The translations under genes were made by a program, and so were the position numbers. 48,249 nucleotides of DNA from contig JAILCC010000004.1 of assembly GCA_024680555.1 (NCBI GenBank), positions 1 to 48,249 of the forward strand, in the 5' to 3' direction. The stretch comes from a bacterium (GTDB taxonomy: Bacteria > Cyanobacteriota > Vampirovibrionia > Gastranaerophilales > JAILCC01). Positions within the stretch are counted from its first letter, which is position 1; every line of letters begins with the position of its first letter. Below are positions 36,067 through 45,184 of the stretch, in pieces. The notes under the pieces are model-generated. The model saw only the letters and a program-made list of their open reading frames with translations. It did no database searches and was not told where the DNA came from.

Positions 36067-36098
36067 AAAAGAGACTACCGTAAAAGGTAGTCTCTTTT
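36067..36098 (+). terminator. Terminator after rpsU
   Basis: AAAAGAGACTACC (36067-36079) and GGTAGTCTCTTTT (36086-36098) are perfect 13-bp arms around a 6-base loop and end in Ts. Confidence 0.9.
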
Positions 36099-36107
36099 GC
36101 GTGAAAG

Positions 36108-36136
36108 TTGCAGCTGCCATACCCAAATGTTATAAT
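36108..36136 (+). promoter_or_regulatory. Promoter of the pilin-like gene
   Basis: TTGCAG (36108-36113) is followed after 17 bases by a perfect TATAAT (36131-36136), about 49 bases before the chosen start at 36185. Confidence 0.65.
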
Positions 36137-36184
36137 TAAGAACGTTAAGAAGATTTGCAATATAATGAAGAAAAAGAGGTTTTT

Positions 36185-37318
36185 ATGGCTGAAAATAAAG
36201 AATATATGCATTTAGCACCCCGAAAGGCTGTAAGTAGCCACATACATGGGTTTTGCGGTTTTACACTAGCAGAAACTCTGATAACACTTCTTGTTATCGG
36301 CGTTGTTGCAGTGTTGACTATTCCTGCTTTAACGCAACAAATTACCAATTATACTCTAAATAAACAAAAGAAAGTTTTTTCAACAAAATGGGCTGAAGGT
36401 TTGCGCAGAATGAGAGTTGACGGAAAACTCGCCGAAAGCTATACAACAGAAAGCTTTGTTAATGAAATGAAAAAATATTTCTCAATCGCTGCGGTTTGTG
36501 ACTCTGAAAATTTAACAAACTGCTTTACCGAGACTATTACCACATACGAAAACGGTACAGATGGTGAAGTGTTTGAAGTTAAAGATTTAAAGAGCGCAAA
36601 AAACTTTAATAAAAGCGAAGAAGATTCTCCTGTTTACGGACTTAAATTTTCTGACGGAACAAATATGTTGATATCCTACAAAAAAGATTGTAAAGGCATT
36701 GACGAGGGTGATACCACAGGAAACACATCTGCATGCATATTGTATGTTTATGATGTAAACGGCAACAAATCACCAAACAAATACGGCGGGAACACAGGTG
36801 CCGGAGTAAAGAAAGACGACAAAGAATTGACTGCAGCAGATAGGGAAAACATCAACAACGGCAGAGATTTGGTTGGCAATGCAAGTATCACTAAGGGAAA
36901 TGCTTATGGACTTAGTTTCGAAATAGTGGAATTAGCAGAACCTTCCACTTATGGCTATTACGGTGCAGACTACTGGCTTGCTGCAAAAAATTATTGCGAA
37001 AACAAGGGACTAAAGTTACCCAACAAAGCCCAAGTGGACGAGATTGCTGCAAAATTATACATTAAAAGCGGATATTGTACAGGTATTACCAGTATATCAG
37101 AAGGGATTCAAAGAGATATTATTTGTGATACAGATGCCCTAACCAACGATCCTTTATGGAAAACTTTTGCTGGAGGAAATGACAGATTCATTTTATGGAC
37201 AGATGCACCAAATGGCGATAACAACGCAATTCTAAGAAGTTTTCTGTATAACCTTACTGGGTATTATCCAACTTCACGATATGTGGTAAATCTGAAGGCA
37301 ATATGCGTTGAAAAGTAA
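36185..37318 (+). CDS. Type IV pilin-like protein with large C-terminal domain
   Basis: This protein of about 377 residues has a class III (prepilin) signal. I start it at ATG 36185, with GAGG 5 bases upstream; 36155 is an in-frame alternative. After a leader of about 26 residues, the prepilin peptidase site is G|FTLAETLITLLVIGVVAV, with Glu at +5 and a hydrophobic helix. The remaining ~330 residues are soluble and far larger than in a normal major pilin. They begin NKQKKVFSTKWAEGLRRMR, contain two close cysteines around VCDSENLTNC, and end LKAICVEK. It probably sits in a type IV pilus or type II-like pseudopilus as a minor subunit or displayed effector; I see no other pilus gene here. It is monocistronic, with a promoter and a downstream hairpin. 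Confidence 0.85.
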   Translation: MAENKEYMHLAPRKAVSSHIHGFCGFTLAETLITLLVIGVVAVLTIPALTQQITNYTLNKQKKVFSTKWAEGLRRMRVDGKLAESYTTESFVNEMKKYFSIAAVCDSENLTNCFTETITTYENGTDGEVFEVKDLKSAKNFNKSEEDSPVYGLKFSDGTNMLISYKKDCKGIDEGDTTGNTSACILYVYDVNGNKSPNKYGGNTGAGVKKDDKELTAADRENINNGRDLVGNASITKGNAYGLSFEIVELAEPSTYGYYGADYWLAAKNYCENKGLKLPNKAQVDEIAAKLYIKSGYCTGITSISEGIQRDIICDTDALTNDPLWKTFAGGNDRFILWTDAPNGDNNAILRSFLYNLTGYYPTSRYVVNLKAICVEK

Positions 37319-37400
37319 CACAAATATTGTTTACAAACCCGACTTTATTTACATATTTATTTTGTCGGCATATAATGCCAACCTGCAATGAACCCTCTTG

Positions 37401-37430
37401 CATGTCATTGCTATACATGGCAATGACATG
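37401..37430 (+). terminator. 11-bp inverted repeat after the pilin-like gene
   Basis: CATGTCATTGC (37401-37411) and GCAATGACATG (37420-37430) are perfect arms around an 8-base loop, followed by agattttatt. It probably terminates the pilin transcript; the weak T-run leaves an operator for the next gene as an alternative. The rest of the 213-base gap is AT-rich with no gene. Confidence 0.5.
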
Positions 37431-37531
37431 AGATTTTATTAAAAATTTTTAACAATAAAATATTTTTTGGCAAAAAAATAATATTTTAGAGTTAAAATAA
37501 TAGAAATAATTTAGATAGTCGGAGGTCAAGA

Positions 37532-38428
37532 TTGTTAGCACATTCTGACATACGTTCCCAAAAAAGATACATGACTTCGCCCTTTGCTTTGCGCAAAGAA
37601 AACCTTATTTCAAAAGTTGAAGCCATGCTCAATGATGTTTTGAATTGGAACGATGAACTTGATATTCCGGTAATAATAGCCCTAAAAGACGACGCAATAA
37701 GAAAACTTATTCGTTGTTTTTTTTATGCTTCAGTCAGACCTGTGGCATTAGGGTTTACGGGAGAAACAGCTAGCGGTAAGACCACTATCGCAAACGAACT
37801 GATATCAGCATTTGAGAAGTTTGCAAATAAAGAAGAAATAGAAAACTTTATAACCAAAATAAACATGGATAACTACTATTATGACCGAAGCGAAGAAGTC
37901 AAAAAAGCAGGCAGTTTCGACAAATTTGTAGAAAACTATGACCTTGATTCGCCTACGGCATTTGAACTTGACCTATTTGCAAAACATCTTGCACAGCTAA
38001 AAAACGGAGAAGAAGTGCTTCTTCCCGAGTATGATATGTCAGGAACGGCAAAGAGATGGGACAACAAAATACCGGCAAAGCCAGCCCAACTCATTGTTAC
38101 GGAAGGACTTTACACATTTAACGAAGCTGCTGCAAGCGGTTTTGATATCAAATTTTATGTTGATATTGATGAAGAAGTTCAAAAATCACGTTGGTACAGA
38201 CGTGCAAAAGACAGAGATTTGGGCGCAAGCGCAGATAGGGTTTATAACAACGCCCTGTCAAAAGCCAAAATATACATCCGCCCGACAAAAGCATCTGCCG
38301 ATATAATCTTAAACGGCGAAGCATCAATTGACACATACAAAATTTTTATTGGTAAAATAGTAAATATAATTGAAACATTGAGAGTCGCAGCGGCAAAAGA
38401 GAGAGTTTTGGAATTAGTAAGAGGATGA
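37532..38428 (+). CDS. Uridine kinase-like P-loop kinase
   Basis: This 298-residue protein belongs to the phosphoribulokinase/uridine kinase family. The start is a TTG at 37532, supported by GGAGG (37521-37525) with 6-base spacing; the first in-frame ATG is 14 codons later. Residues 1-70 are an N-terminal extension. The Walker A is GETASGKT (77-84). NMDNYYYDR, NYDLDSPTAFELDL, LPEYDMSGTAKRW and the LIVTEGLYTF segment follow the uridine kinase pattern (substrate-binding Asp/Tyr, then the second acid). RWYRRAKDRDLG fits the lid region. The exact substrate is not certain. The gene overlaps nadD by 4 bases (ATGA), so it may serve nucleoside salvage in the same operon. Confidence 0.82.
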   Translation: MLAHSDIRSQKRYMTSPFALRKENLISKVEAMLNDVLNWNDELDIPVIIALKDDAIRKLIRCFFYASVRPVALGFTGETASGKTTIANELISAFEKFANKEEIENFITKINMDNYYYDRSEEVKKAGSFDKFVENYDLDSPTAFELDLFAKHLAQLKNGEEVLLPEYDMSGTAKRWDNKIPAKPAQLIVTEGLYTFNEAAASGFDIKFYVDIDEEVQKSRWYRRAKDRDLGASADRVYNNALSKAKIYIRPTKASADIILNGEASIDTYKIFIGKIVNIIETLRVAAAKERVLELVRG

Positions 38429-39015
38429 GATACTGCATTTTTTCGGGAACATTTAACCCTATACACAACGGTCACATAGGGATGGCAAAAAAGGTAATTG
38501 AAGAATTTAAGTTTGACGAAATTCTTTTTATTCCTGCATATATCCAACCTCATAAAAATCTTGCTTATTGCAAGCGCAGCGCACCGCATCGACTCGAAAT
38601 GCTGAAACTGGCATTGGAAAAATATCCTAATTTTAAGCTGAACACTATTGAATTTGACCGCAAGGGGCTTTCTTATACATATATAACCATATTAGAGCTT
38701 TATAAAAGGCTCCCTAATATAGAAGGCAAAATAAATTTTGTCATAGGAACGGATGCCTTTTTGAATATTTATAAGTGGCAAGACGGACAAAACCTCGTAA
38801 AACTTTTAGACTTTATTGTTCTGATAAGAGATGAAAAAGAACTTGAAATGTGCAAAGAGTTAAAAGGTGTAAAGTACAGGGTGCTCCAATCAGACAAAAT
38901 AAATATTTCTTCCACTATGGTCAGAGAAATGGTAAAATCAAAACAGGATATCACGGAGCTTGTACCTCCCGAAGTAAAAGAATATATAGATAAAAACCGT
39001 TTATACAGAGATTAA
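38425..39015 (+). CDS. nadD: Nicotinate-nucleotide adenylyltransferase
   Basis: This 196-residue enzyme adenylates nicotinate mononucleotide to deamido-NAD, the step after nadC. The nucleotidyltransferase signature GTFNPIHNGH (8-17) is at the N-terminus, IPAYIQPHKN and HRLEMLKLAL follow, FVIGTDAF sits in the middle and ISSTMVREMV near the C-terminus. Length is typical. It starts in the last codons of the kinase gene (4-base overlap) and ends 3 bases before yqeK. The nadD-yqeK order is common in bacteria. Confidence 0.95.
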   Translation: MRYCIFSGTFNPIHNGHIGMAKKVIEEFKFDEILFIPAYIQPHKNLAYCKRSAPHRLEMLKLALEKYPNFKLNTIEFDRKGLSYTYITILELYKRLPNIEGKINFVIGTDAFLNIYKWQDGQNLVKLLDFIVLIRDEKELEMCKELKGVKYRVLQSDKINISSTMVREMVKSKQDITELVPPEVKEYIDKNRLYRD

Positions 39016-39018
39016 AAA

Positions 39019-39582
39019 ATGGAAAATATCATTGATTGGTTAAAAGAAAATTTATCGGAAGAACGCTTTGTCCATTCGATTTCTACCGCCAAGACCGCAA
39101 AAAAATTGGCGAAAGAATTTGGCGAAGACGAAAATAAAGCAGAATTGGCAGGACTTTTACACGATTGCGCCAAAGAAATTCCATACGAAGAAATGAAAAA
39201 AATCATAAAAGAAGAACATCTTGATATTGATGAAGATGAAATAAAGGCAAAAAAAGTTTTGCACGCACCACTTAGCGCACATCTTGCAAAAAAAATATTT
39301 GACGTTACGGATGATGAAATTCTCAGCGCAATAAGATTTCATACCATCGGGAAAATCGGCATGACAACGTTGGAAAAAATTATTTACCTTGCAGATAAAA
39401 TCGAGCCTGAAACAAGAGTTGAACCATATTTTGAAGAACTCAGAAAAGAGCTGAAAAAAACAAACAGTTTGGATAAAACCCTCTTATTATCAAGCCAGAT
39501 GACAATTAAAAGCCTTGTGGACAGAAATTTGCCGATAAATTACAAAACGATAGAAGTTTATAATTATCTGTTAAATCAATAA
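39019..39582 (+). CDS. yqeK: HD-domain Ap4A hydrolase YqeK
   Basis: This 187-residue HD phosphohydrolase belongs to the YqeK family, which cleaves Ap4A and related dinucleotides symmetrically. The metal ligands are visible as H19 in FVHSISTA, H48-D49 in GLLHDCAKE, a further His around VLHAPLSAH, H-T-I-G in IRFHTIGKIG, and the Asp of IYLADKIEP. It sits directly behind nadD, a common arrangement. A bidirectional terminator follows. In many genomes rsfS comes next; it is absent here. Confidence 0.93.
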   Translation: MENIIDWLKENLSEERFVHSISTAKTAKKLAKEFGEDENKAELAGLLHDCAKEIPYEEMKKIIKEEHLDIDEDEIKAKKVLHAPLSAHLAKKIFDVTDDEILSAIRFHTIGKIGMTTLEKIIYLADKIEPETRVEPYFEELRKELKKTNSLDKTLLLSSQMTIKSLVDRNLPINYKTIEVYNYLLNQ

Positions 39583-39589
39583 TTCATAC

Positions 39590-39620
39590 AAAAAAGGCGG
39601 GAAAAATTCCCGCCTTTTTT
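39590..39620. terminator. Bidirectional terminator between yqeK and the 122-aa gene
   Basis: AAAAAAGGCGGGAA and TTCCCGCCTTTTTT pair perfectly around a 3-base loop, flanked by A- and T-runs. It serves the two convergent genes. Confidence 0.92.
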
Positions 39621-39636
39621 AATACTTTGCCACAAA

Positions 39637-40005
39637 CTAACTTTCAAAATTTATTGAAGCGCCTTGTGTTTTTTCCGGAAGTTTAATATTGTTGTCATCC
39701 GCAAATTGTTTTATTGCATTGTCGCCTTCTTGAATAACTTCCAAAGGAATACCGAGTGCTTGCAATTCCCATGCTTCCTTAGGAATTGAGGGATTGCTAC
39801 CGGTACCTGTAACATCACCTGAACTCAATGCGTTGCTAACTGCTGAACTGCCACCGGGCTGTTGCGGATCGCCGAATTTCGCCTTTAACTGCTCTTTCGC
39901 CTCGTCAACGCTAATACCGTTTTGCTCAGCATATTGCTGTGCGTATTGATTAGGATCTACTCCTTGTGGTGGTCTCATACCTGAAGAAATTGCGTCAATT
40001 GCCAT
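39637..40005 (-). CDS. Hypothetical 122-aa protein, Pro/Gln/Ser-rich
   Basis: This small soluble protein is of unknown function. It starts MAIDAISSGMRPPQGVDPN with an AAGGAG site upstream. A short helical segment (GISVDEAKEQLKAKFG, about 30-45) is followed by a Gly/Ser-rich linker and a second helical part (KEAWELQALGIPLEVIQEG, then DNAIKQFADD). There is no signal peptide. It may be lineage-specific; I recognise no domain. The 231-base gap to the aldolase (40006-40236) holds the aldolase terminator and otherwise nothing I can name. Confidence 0.6.
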   Translation of the reverse strand: MAIDAISSGMRPPQGVDPNQYAQQYAEQNGISVDEAKEQLKAKFGDPQQPGGSSAVSNALSSGDVTGTGSNPSIPKEAWELQALGIPLEVIQEGDNAIKQFADDNNIKLPEKTQGASINFES

Positions 40006-40173
40006 AATAAAAATCTCCTTTTATTTCTCTCCAAAAACTGCTATATTTTACTAAAGAATTTTTCACGAAAAATATTGCCCCAAATTTTATTTTTCCTTTT
40101 TTAAATCGGTGTTTTTGCTACTCCACCGCCAAATACGCCAACGTAACAATTTCTTTACAAAGGTTCAATCCCG

Positions 40174-40210
40174 AAAAAAAACAAGCCGACAGATAACTCT
40201 ATCGGCTTGT
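40174..40210 (-). terminator. Terminator after the aldolase gene
   Basis: ACAAGCCGA (40181-40189) and TCGGCTTGT (40202-40210) form a 9-bp stem; on the minus strand eight Ts follow (complement of A40174-40181). Confidence 0.9.
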
Positions 40211-40236
40211 TATAAATTTTTTCATGACTGTACTTA

Positions 40237-41193
40237 TTAGTCGTCAGCATGTCCTGCAGTGCCGAGAACTTGCATTTTGTGTTTAACGAGTTCTTTAACT
40301 GCGGTTCTGCCGGGTCCCATATATTCACGGGGATCGAACTTAGAAGGTTCTTTAATAAAGAATTCTCTGATTGTAGCAGTCATTGCAAGTCTGAGGTCAG
40401 TATCAATATTGATTTTTGCAACACCGTTTTTGGAAGCGAATGCCAACATTTCTTCGGGAACACCTTTTGCGTTAGGAAGTTGTCCGCCAAATTCGTTGCA
40501 CTTTTCAACTAAATATTGAGGAACTGATGAAGAACCGTGAAGAACGATAGGATAATCATATCCTACTGCTTCAAAAATTGATTTTTTGCATGCTGCAAGT
40601 CTGTCAAAATCGAGGCTGGGTTCTTCTTTAAACTTGTATGCACCGTGAGATGTACCAATAGCGATAGCCAATGAATCGCAGCCTGTTTCTTTAACAAATC
40701 TTGCTGCATCTTCAGGATCTGTATATGTAGCATCTTTTGAGTGAACTTTAACTGCATCTTCAACGCCTGCAAGTTTACCAAGTTCTGCTTCAACGCTTAC
40801 GTTTCTTGCGTGAGCATATTCAACAACTTGCTTTGTTACCGCAATATTTTCTTCAAGAGGGAATCTGCTTCCGTCAATCATAACTGAAGAAAAACCGCCA
40901 TCGATACATGCTTTACAAATATCGAAATCAGCACCATGGTCCAAGTGGAGTGCAATAGGTACAGTTGTTGTTTCAAGTGCAGCTTGAACCAACTTAATAA
41001 GATAAGTTTGGTTAGCATATTTTCTTGCACCGGCAGAAACTTGCAATATAATCGGAGAGCGTGTTTCTTCAGCTGCTTCAGCAATAGCTTGCAAAATTTC
41101 CATGTTGTTAACGTTGTAAGCACCAATAGCATATTTGCCATTAAGAGCTTTTTTGAACATTTCTTGAGTTCCTACGAGTCTTCTTTCGCTCAT
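40237..41193 (-). CDS. fba: Class II fructose-bisphosphate aldolase
   Basis: This 318-residue zinc-dependent aldolase of glycolysis and gluconeogenesis cleaves fructose-1,6-bisphosphate. Landmarks are GAYNVNNMEILQAI near the N-terminus, LHLDHGAD (83-90) with the catalytic Asp and a zinc His, SVMIDGSRFPLEEN, VEAELGKLAG with a conserved Glu, GTSHGAYKF with a second His, and VLHGSSSVP with a third. The C-terminal INIDTDLRLAMT is typical. An AAGGAG site precedes the ATG. It is transcribed alone between two terminators. A possible promoter is an extended -10 TGCTACAAT at 41233-41241 on the minus strand. Confidence 0.95.
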   Translation of the reverse strand: MSERRLVGTQEMFKKALNGKYAIGAYNVNNMEILQAIAEAAEETRSPIILQVSAGARKYANQTYLIKLVQAALETTTVPIALHLDHGADFDICKACIDGGFSSVMIDGSRFPLEENIAVTKQVVEYAHARNVSVEAELGKLAGVEDAVKVHSKDATYTDPEDAARFVKETGCDSLAIAIGTSHGAYKFKEEPSLDFDRLAACKKSIFEAVGYDYPIVLHGSSSVPQYLVEKCNEFGGQLPNAKGVPEEMLAFASKNGVAKINIDTDLRLAMTATIREFFIKEPSKFDPREYMGPGRTAVKELVKHKMQVLGTAGHADD

Positions 41194-41274
41194 TTTCTTC
41201 TCCTTATTTTTAATGTATATTTCAACATCTCAATTGTAGCACAGATAAAAAACATGTACTACTTTATTCTTACA

Positions 41275-41304
41275 AAAAAGGCTCTGATTTTTCAGAGCCT
41301 TTTT
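41275..41304 (-). terminator. Terminator after rpoC2
   Basis: AAAAAGGCTCTGA (41275-41287) and TCAGAGCCTTTTT (41292-41304) form a 13-bp stem with A- and T-runs on both sides. It ends the rpoB-rpoC1-rpoC2 transcript. Confidence 0.92.
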
Positions 41305-41326
41305 GTTTATGACTAAAATCTAAAAC

Positions 41327-44300
41327 CTAGATTTCATCTTCATCATCAATCATCTGCATTTCTTGAGCACCGAACATGCCTTCGATTTCTTCAAGTATTG
41401 CAGACGGTTTGCGGGCATTGCCACGAGCAGCTTTTCTTGCTTGTTCTTCTTTTTCTTCAGAAGCATTTTGCAAGTGGTAATATCCTGTACCTGCAGGTAT
41501 CAGACGACCGATAATAACGTTTTCTTTCAAACCTCTTAACAGGTCTTTCTTACCTTCGATTGCAACTTCGGTCAAGATTCTTGTTGTTTCTTGGAATGAA
41601 GCTGCGGATATGAAGCTTTCCGTATTCAAGCTGGCTTTTGTAATACCGAGAAGAACAGGGCTGCATACAGCAGGATTTTTACCTTCTGCCTGAACTTCGG
41701 CATTTTGTGCTTGAACTGCGTGAATTTCAGCAAGTTCACCCGGAAGAAGCTGAGTATCACCGGCATCATCAATTTTAACCTTACGAGTCATCTGACGAAC
41801 GATAACTTCGATGTGCTTGTCGGCAATATCAACACCTTGTGAACGGTAAACTCTTTGAACTTCATCAACAAGGTACTGTTGGACAGCTTCTGCACCGTTA
41901 AGTCTGATAATATCGTGCGGGTTCAACGGACCGCTCGTAAGAGCCTGACCTTTTTTAACCTTAGATTTATCAGCAACAACGATACTTGCATCAACCGCAT
42001 ATTTGATTTCTGTTCTGCCGTTTTCAGTTACAAAGAATAATCTCGGCATACCTTCATCATATTCAATTTCAACCGTTCCGTCTTCTTCAGCCAAGATTGC
42101 GCTTTCTTTCGGCTTTCTTGCTTCAAGAAGTTCTTCAACCCTCGGAAGACCTTGAACGATATCACCGGTTTTTTGTCTTTCAAATATCAAAGTAGCAAGT
42201 AAGTCACCTCTTAGAACAAGACCGCCTGCTTCAACAAGAAGCTGAGTACCCGGACTAATCAAGCAAGGACGACCGGCTCTGATTGTAAGTTCGCCTTTTT
42301 TGCTCTTTAATACCTGACCTGAAATAGGTGCCGTTTCTCCTGATGAAGTAATGATATCATCAGCCTTAATCAATGCGCCTTCTTTAACGGAAAGTGCTGA
42401 TTTAATCGGGAATGTTTGAGTATTCTTGTCAGAAACAACAAGAAGTCTTCTCGCATCTTCCTTGTTTTGGTTTTTAACAGTACCGTCATTAATAGCCAAA
42501 ACCTGAGTTTTGGAAACCGCAGTTTTCGGTTCAATATATTGTCCGTCTTCAACCAAAAGTTCAGTTTGAAGAGTACCTTTTTCCGTTTCTCTTCTGATGA
42601 TAAGGTTTTCAAGAACAACAATTTTGAGGTTGTTTGCTTCTTCGTCAATTTCAACCAAACCTTTCAGGTGGTTCAAGTAACCTTGCATTTGAAGAACCAA
42701 ACTTGTTCTTGTTAAGCATGCACCTTCAACATTTCTGACTCTGCTGCCATCTCTGTATTGAAGCTGAGTTACAGGAACAATACTGATTTGAGAATCTGTA
42801 GAAGCAAAATCAATCGCTACTTCTCTCGGTCCTATTTCAAACTCTTGAATAGGTCTGAGGATGATATCAATATTTTTATCCGGAAGTTCTGTATCTTCCT
42901 CAATATCTAAATCATCATCGTCAATATCAATAGAGTTATCATCACTTTCGTTAGAAACTGCAAGAACGATACTCTTAACTTTCGCTTTGATACCTTTTGC
43001 AACTTCTTTTCCTGCTTCGATAACTTCACCTTCTTCAACGTATAAATCGTTCAAAGAATCAATTGTGTACATTTCACCGGGGCGGATAATGATTTCGTGA
43101 ATCATTTCGTTAAATTCTTTAAATTCAACAATACCGTCAATGTGAGCATAAATATCTTTGATGATTTCGGTACCTGCTTTTACATAAGTACCGTTTTCAA
43201 CCATTCTGAGGTTCGCATCTTTGTTAACCTGTTGAACTTCTTCAGGAATAAAGATAACTTTACCCGGAGTAGTAATGATTTGGTTTTCATCAACTTCTAT
43301 ACCGTCATAACGGATTTCACCGCTGGTTGTAACTGTATTTTCTTCATCAAGAAGCTCCGCAATAATCATACCGTTTTCAACAACGATATCAGCAGGAGAT
43401 TTGATGATATATTTTTCTTCGGATTTTTTATTTTTAACAGTCCAAATTGATTCTTTCTTGCTTGCATCAAGTTTAGCATTCTTAGGTGCTATTGAAGCAA
43501 TAACAATAGTAAGTTCTTTGCCTGAAACAATCTTTTTGATTTTGTTAGATTTAGTACCAACTTCTTCAACTTGAAGGTCGGAGCCGATTCTAACTTCACC
43601 GCCGTGTTCGGAAACAGTAATTGTTTCAGCAAGAATATCACCTTTTTTAACTTCTTTATTATCTTCAACAAGAATTTTTGAACCGCCGGGAAGTGTATAA
43701 ACATCACCTGAAAGTACCCAAATAGTACCGCCGCTGGTAGATGTTCTTGAGATGTTGCCTTGACGGTCACGTTTTTCATCAACTGAAAATCCATCAAATA
43801 CAATTTCACCGCTCAAATCTGACGTAATATCTTTTGTTGCTTTTTCCGTCAAACGAGCACCGTCGCCTTGGCCTGAAATAGGTTCATATTCAGCGATAGT
43901 AGCACCTCTTTTAACTTCGTCGCCTTCGTTAAAGAATATTGTTGAACCATAAGGGATTTTAAGAGTATGAGTTTTACCCTTCTTGTCTTCAATTTTGATA
44001 TCAACTGCTTTTGTTGAAACCAAAACTATATCCCCGTGTCTCGTTCTTGTATCACGAGTCGGAATTTTAGAAACAATTTTACCTTCGGCAGGGGAATCAA
44101 TATGACGCATAGATGCTGAACCCTTAAATACACCGCCGGTGTGGAAGGTTCTCATCGTAAGCTGTGTACCTGGTTCACCGATTGATTGAGCTGCGATAAT
44201 ACCAATTGCTTCGCCAATATCTACAGGTTTGTTTGTTGTCAAAGACCAACCGTAACATTTTTGGCAAACACCATATTCAAGTTCGCAAGTCAATGGAGAA

Positions 44301-45169
44301 CGAACCAAAGCTTTTTCTATTTTATATTCAACAACTTTCTTAACATCTTCTCTGTCAAGAATTTTATCAGCAGGGATAATAACTTCGCCGTCTTTTTCAA
44401 TAGGCTGAGCCAAAGTACGACCAAGTAAACGTTCTTCCAAAGGAACAACGATTTTTTCACCGTCAGAGATAGCTGTCATTTCGATACCGTTTTTGGTGCC
44501 GCAATCTTCTTCTCTGATTACAACATCTTGCGCAACGTCAACAAGTCTTCTTGTCAAATAACCTGAGTCAGCAGTTTTAAGCGCCGTGTCAACGAGCCCT
44601 TTTCTTGCACCGTAACTTGAAATAATGTATTCGGTTACGCTCAAGCCTTCACGGAAGTTTGACTTAATAGGCAAGTCGATAATTTTACCTTGCGCATCAG
44701 CCATCAAACCACGCATACCAACCAATTGTGATACTTGTGACAAGTTACCTCTTGCACCTGAGAACGCCATCATATAAACCGAGTTGGTTTTGTCGAAGTT
44801 CTCAACAACCGCATTTGTTAATTTTGCCGTCGTTTCACTCCAAGTATCAATAACCTTTGTATAACGTTCTACTTCGGTAATTTCACCTTTCAAAAATCTT
44901 GCAGTTGATTTTTCAATTTCATCTTGTGCAGATTTCAAAAGGTCTTTTTTAACTGCAGGTACATCCAAGTCGTGAATAGAAATAGTTGTACCGCTCTTTG
45001 TTGCATATCTGAACCCTAAGTTTTTGAGGGCATTTGCAAGCGTTGCAGTTTTTGAACCGCCAAACTCAAGATATACTTGAGAAAGCAGGTTATTCAAACC
45101 CTTTTTATTAACAACTGTGTTAATAAAAGGCATTCTCTTTTTTTGTTTTCCGCTTATTAAAGTTTCCAT
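41327..45169 (-). CDS. rpoC2: RNA polymerase beta' subunit, C-terminal part (split rpoC)
   Basis: This 1,280-residue protein is the second half of beta', separate from rpoC1 as in cyanobacteria and plastids. The N-terminus (NTVVNKKGLNNLLSQVYLEFGG) matches cyanobacterial RpoC2. The first half of the trigger loop is around QLTMRTFHTGGV (about 334-346) and the second half resumes near TGDIVQGLPRVEELLEARKP (about 1000). Between them lie about 650 residues of repeated beta-rich modules, the position and size of the cyanobacterial SI3 insertion. Inside is a strongly acidic patch (DDNSIDIDDDDLDIEED, about 745-760). It assembles with RpoC1, RpoB and alpha. It starts 15 bases after rpoC1 and ends with TAG. 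Confidence 0.95.
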   Translation of the reverse strand: METLISGKQKKRMPFINTVVNKKGLNNLLSQVYLEFGGSKTATLANALKNLGFRYATKSGTTISIHDLDVPAVKKDLLKSAQDEIEKSTARFLKGEITEVERYTKVIDTWSETTAKLTNAVVENFDKTNSVYMMAFSGARGNLSQVSQLVGMRGLMADAQGKIIDLPIKSNFREGLSVTEYIISSYGARKGLVDTALKTADSGYLTRRLVDVAQDVVIREEDCGTKNGIEMTAISDGEKIVVPLEERLLGRTLAQPIEKDGEVIIPADKILDREDVKKVVEYKIEKALVRSPLTCELEYGVCQKCYGWSLTTNKPVDIGEAIGIIAAQSIGEPGTQLTMRTFHTGGVFKGSASMRHIDSPAEGKIVSKIPTRDTRTRHGDIVLVSTKAVDIKIEDKKGKTHTLKIPYGSTIFFNEGDEVKRGATIAEYEPISGQGDGARLTEKATKDITSDLSGEIVFDGFSVDEKRDRQGNISRTSTSGGTIWVLSGDVYTLPGGSKILVEDNKEVKKGDILAETITVSEHGGEVRIGSDLQVEEVGTKSNKIKKIVSGKELTIVIASIAPKNAKLDASKKESIWTVKNKKSEEKYIIKSPADIVVENGMIIAELLDEENTVTTSGEIRYDGIEVDENQIITTPGKVIFIPEEVQQVNKDANLRMVENGTYVKAGTEIIKDIYAHIDGIVEFKEFNEMIHEIIIRPGEMYTIDSLNDLYVEEGEVIEAGKEVAKGIKAKVKSIVLAVSNESDDNSIDIDDDDLDIEEDTELPDKNIDIILRPIQEFEIGPREVAIDFASTDSQISIVPVTQLQYRDGSRVRNVEGACLTRTSLVLQMQGYLNHLKGLVEIDEEANNLKIVVLENLIIRRETEKGTLQTELLVEDGQYIEPKTAVSKTQVLAINDGTVKNQNKEDARRLLVVSDKNTQTFPIKSALSVKEGALIKADDIITSSGETAPISGQVLKSKKGELTIRAGRPCLISPGTQLLVEAGGLVLRGDLLATLIFERQKTGDIVQGLPRVEELLEARKPKESAILAEEDGTVEIEYDEGMPRLFFVTENGRTEIKYAVDASIVVADKSKVKKGQALTSGPLNPHDIIRLNGAEAVQQYLVDEVQRVYRSQGVDIADKHIEVIVRQMTRKVKIDDAGDTQLLPGELAEIHAVQAQNAEVQAEGKNPAVCSPVLLGITKASLNTESFISAASFQETTRILTEVAIEGKKDLLRGLKENVIIGRLIPAGTGYYHLQNASEEKEEQARKAARGNARKPSAILEEIEGMFGAQEMQMIDDEDEI

Positions 45170-45184
45170 TTATATACCTCTATC

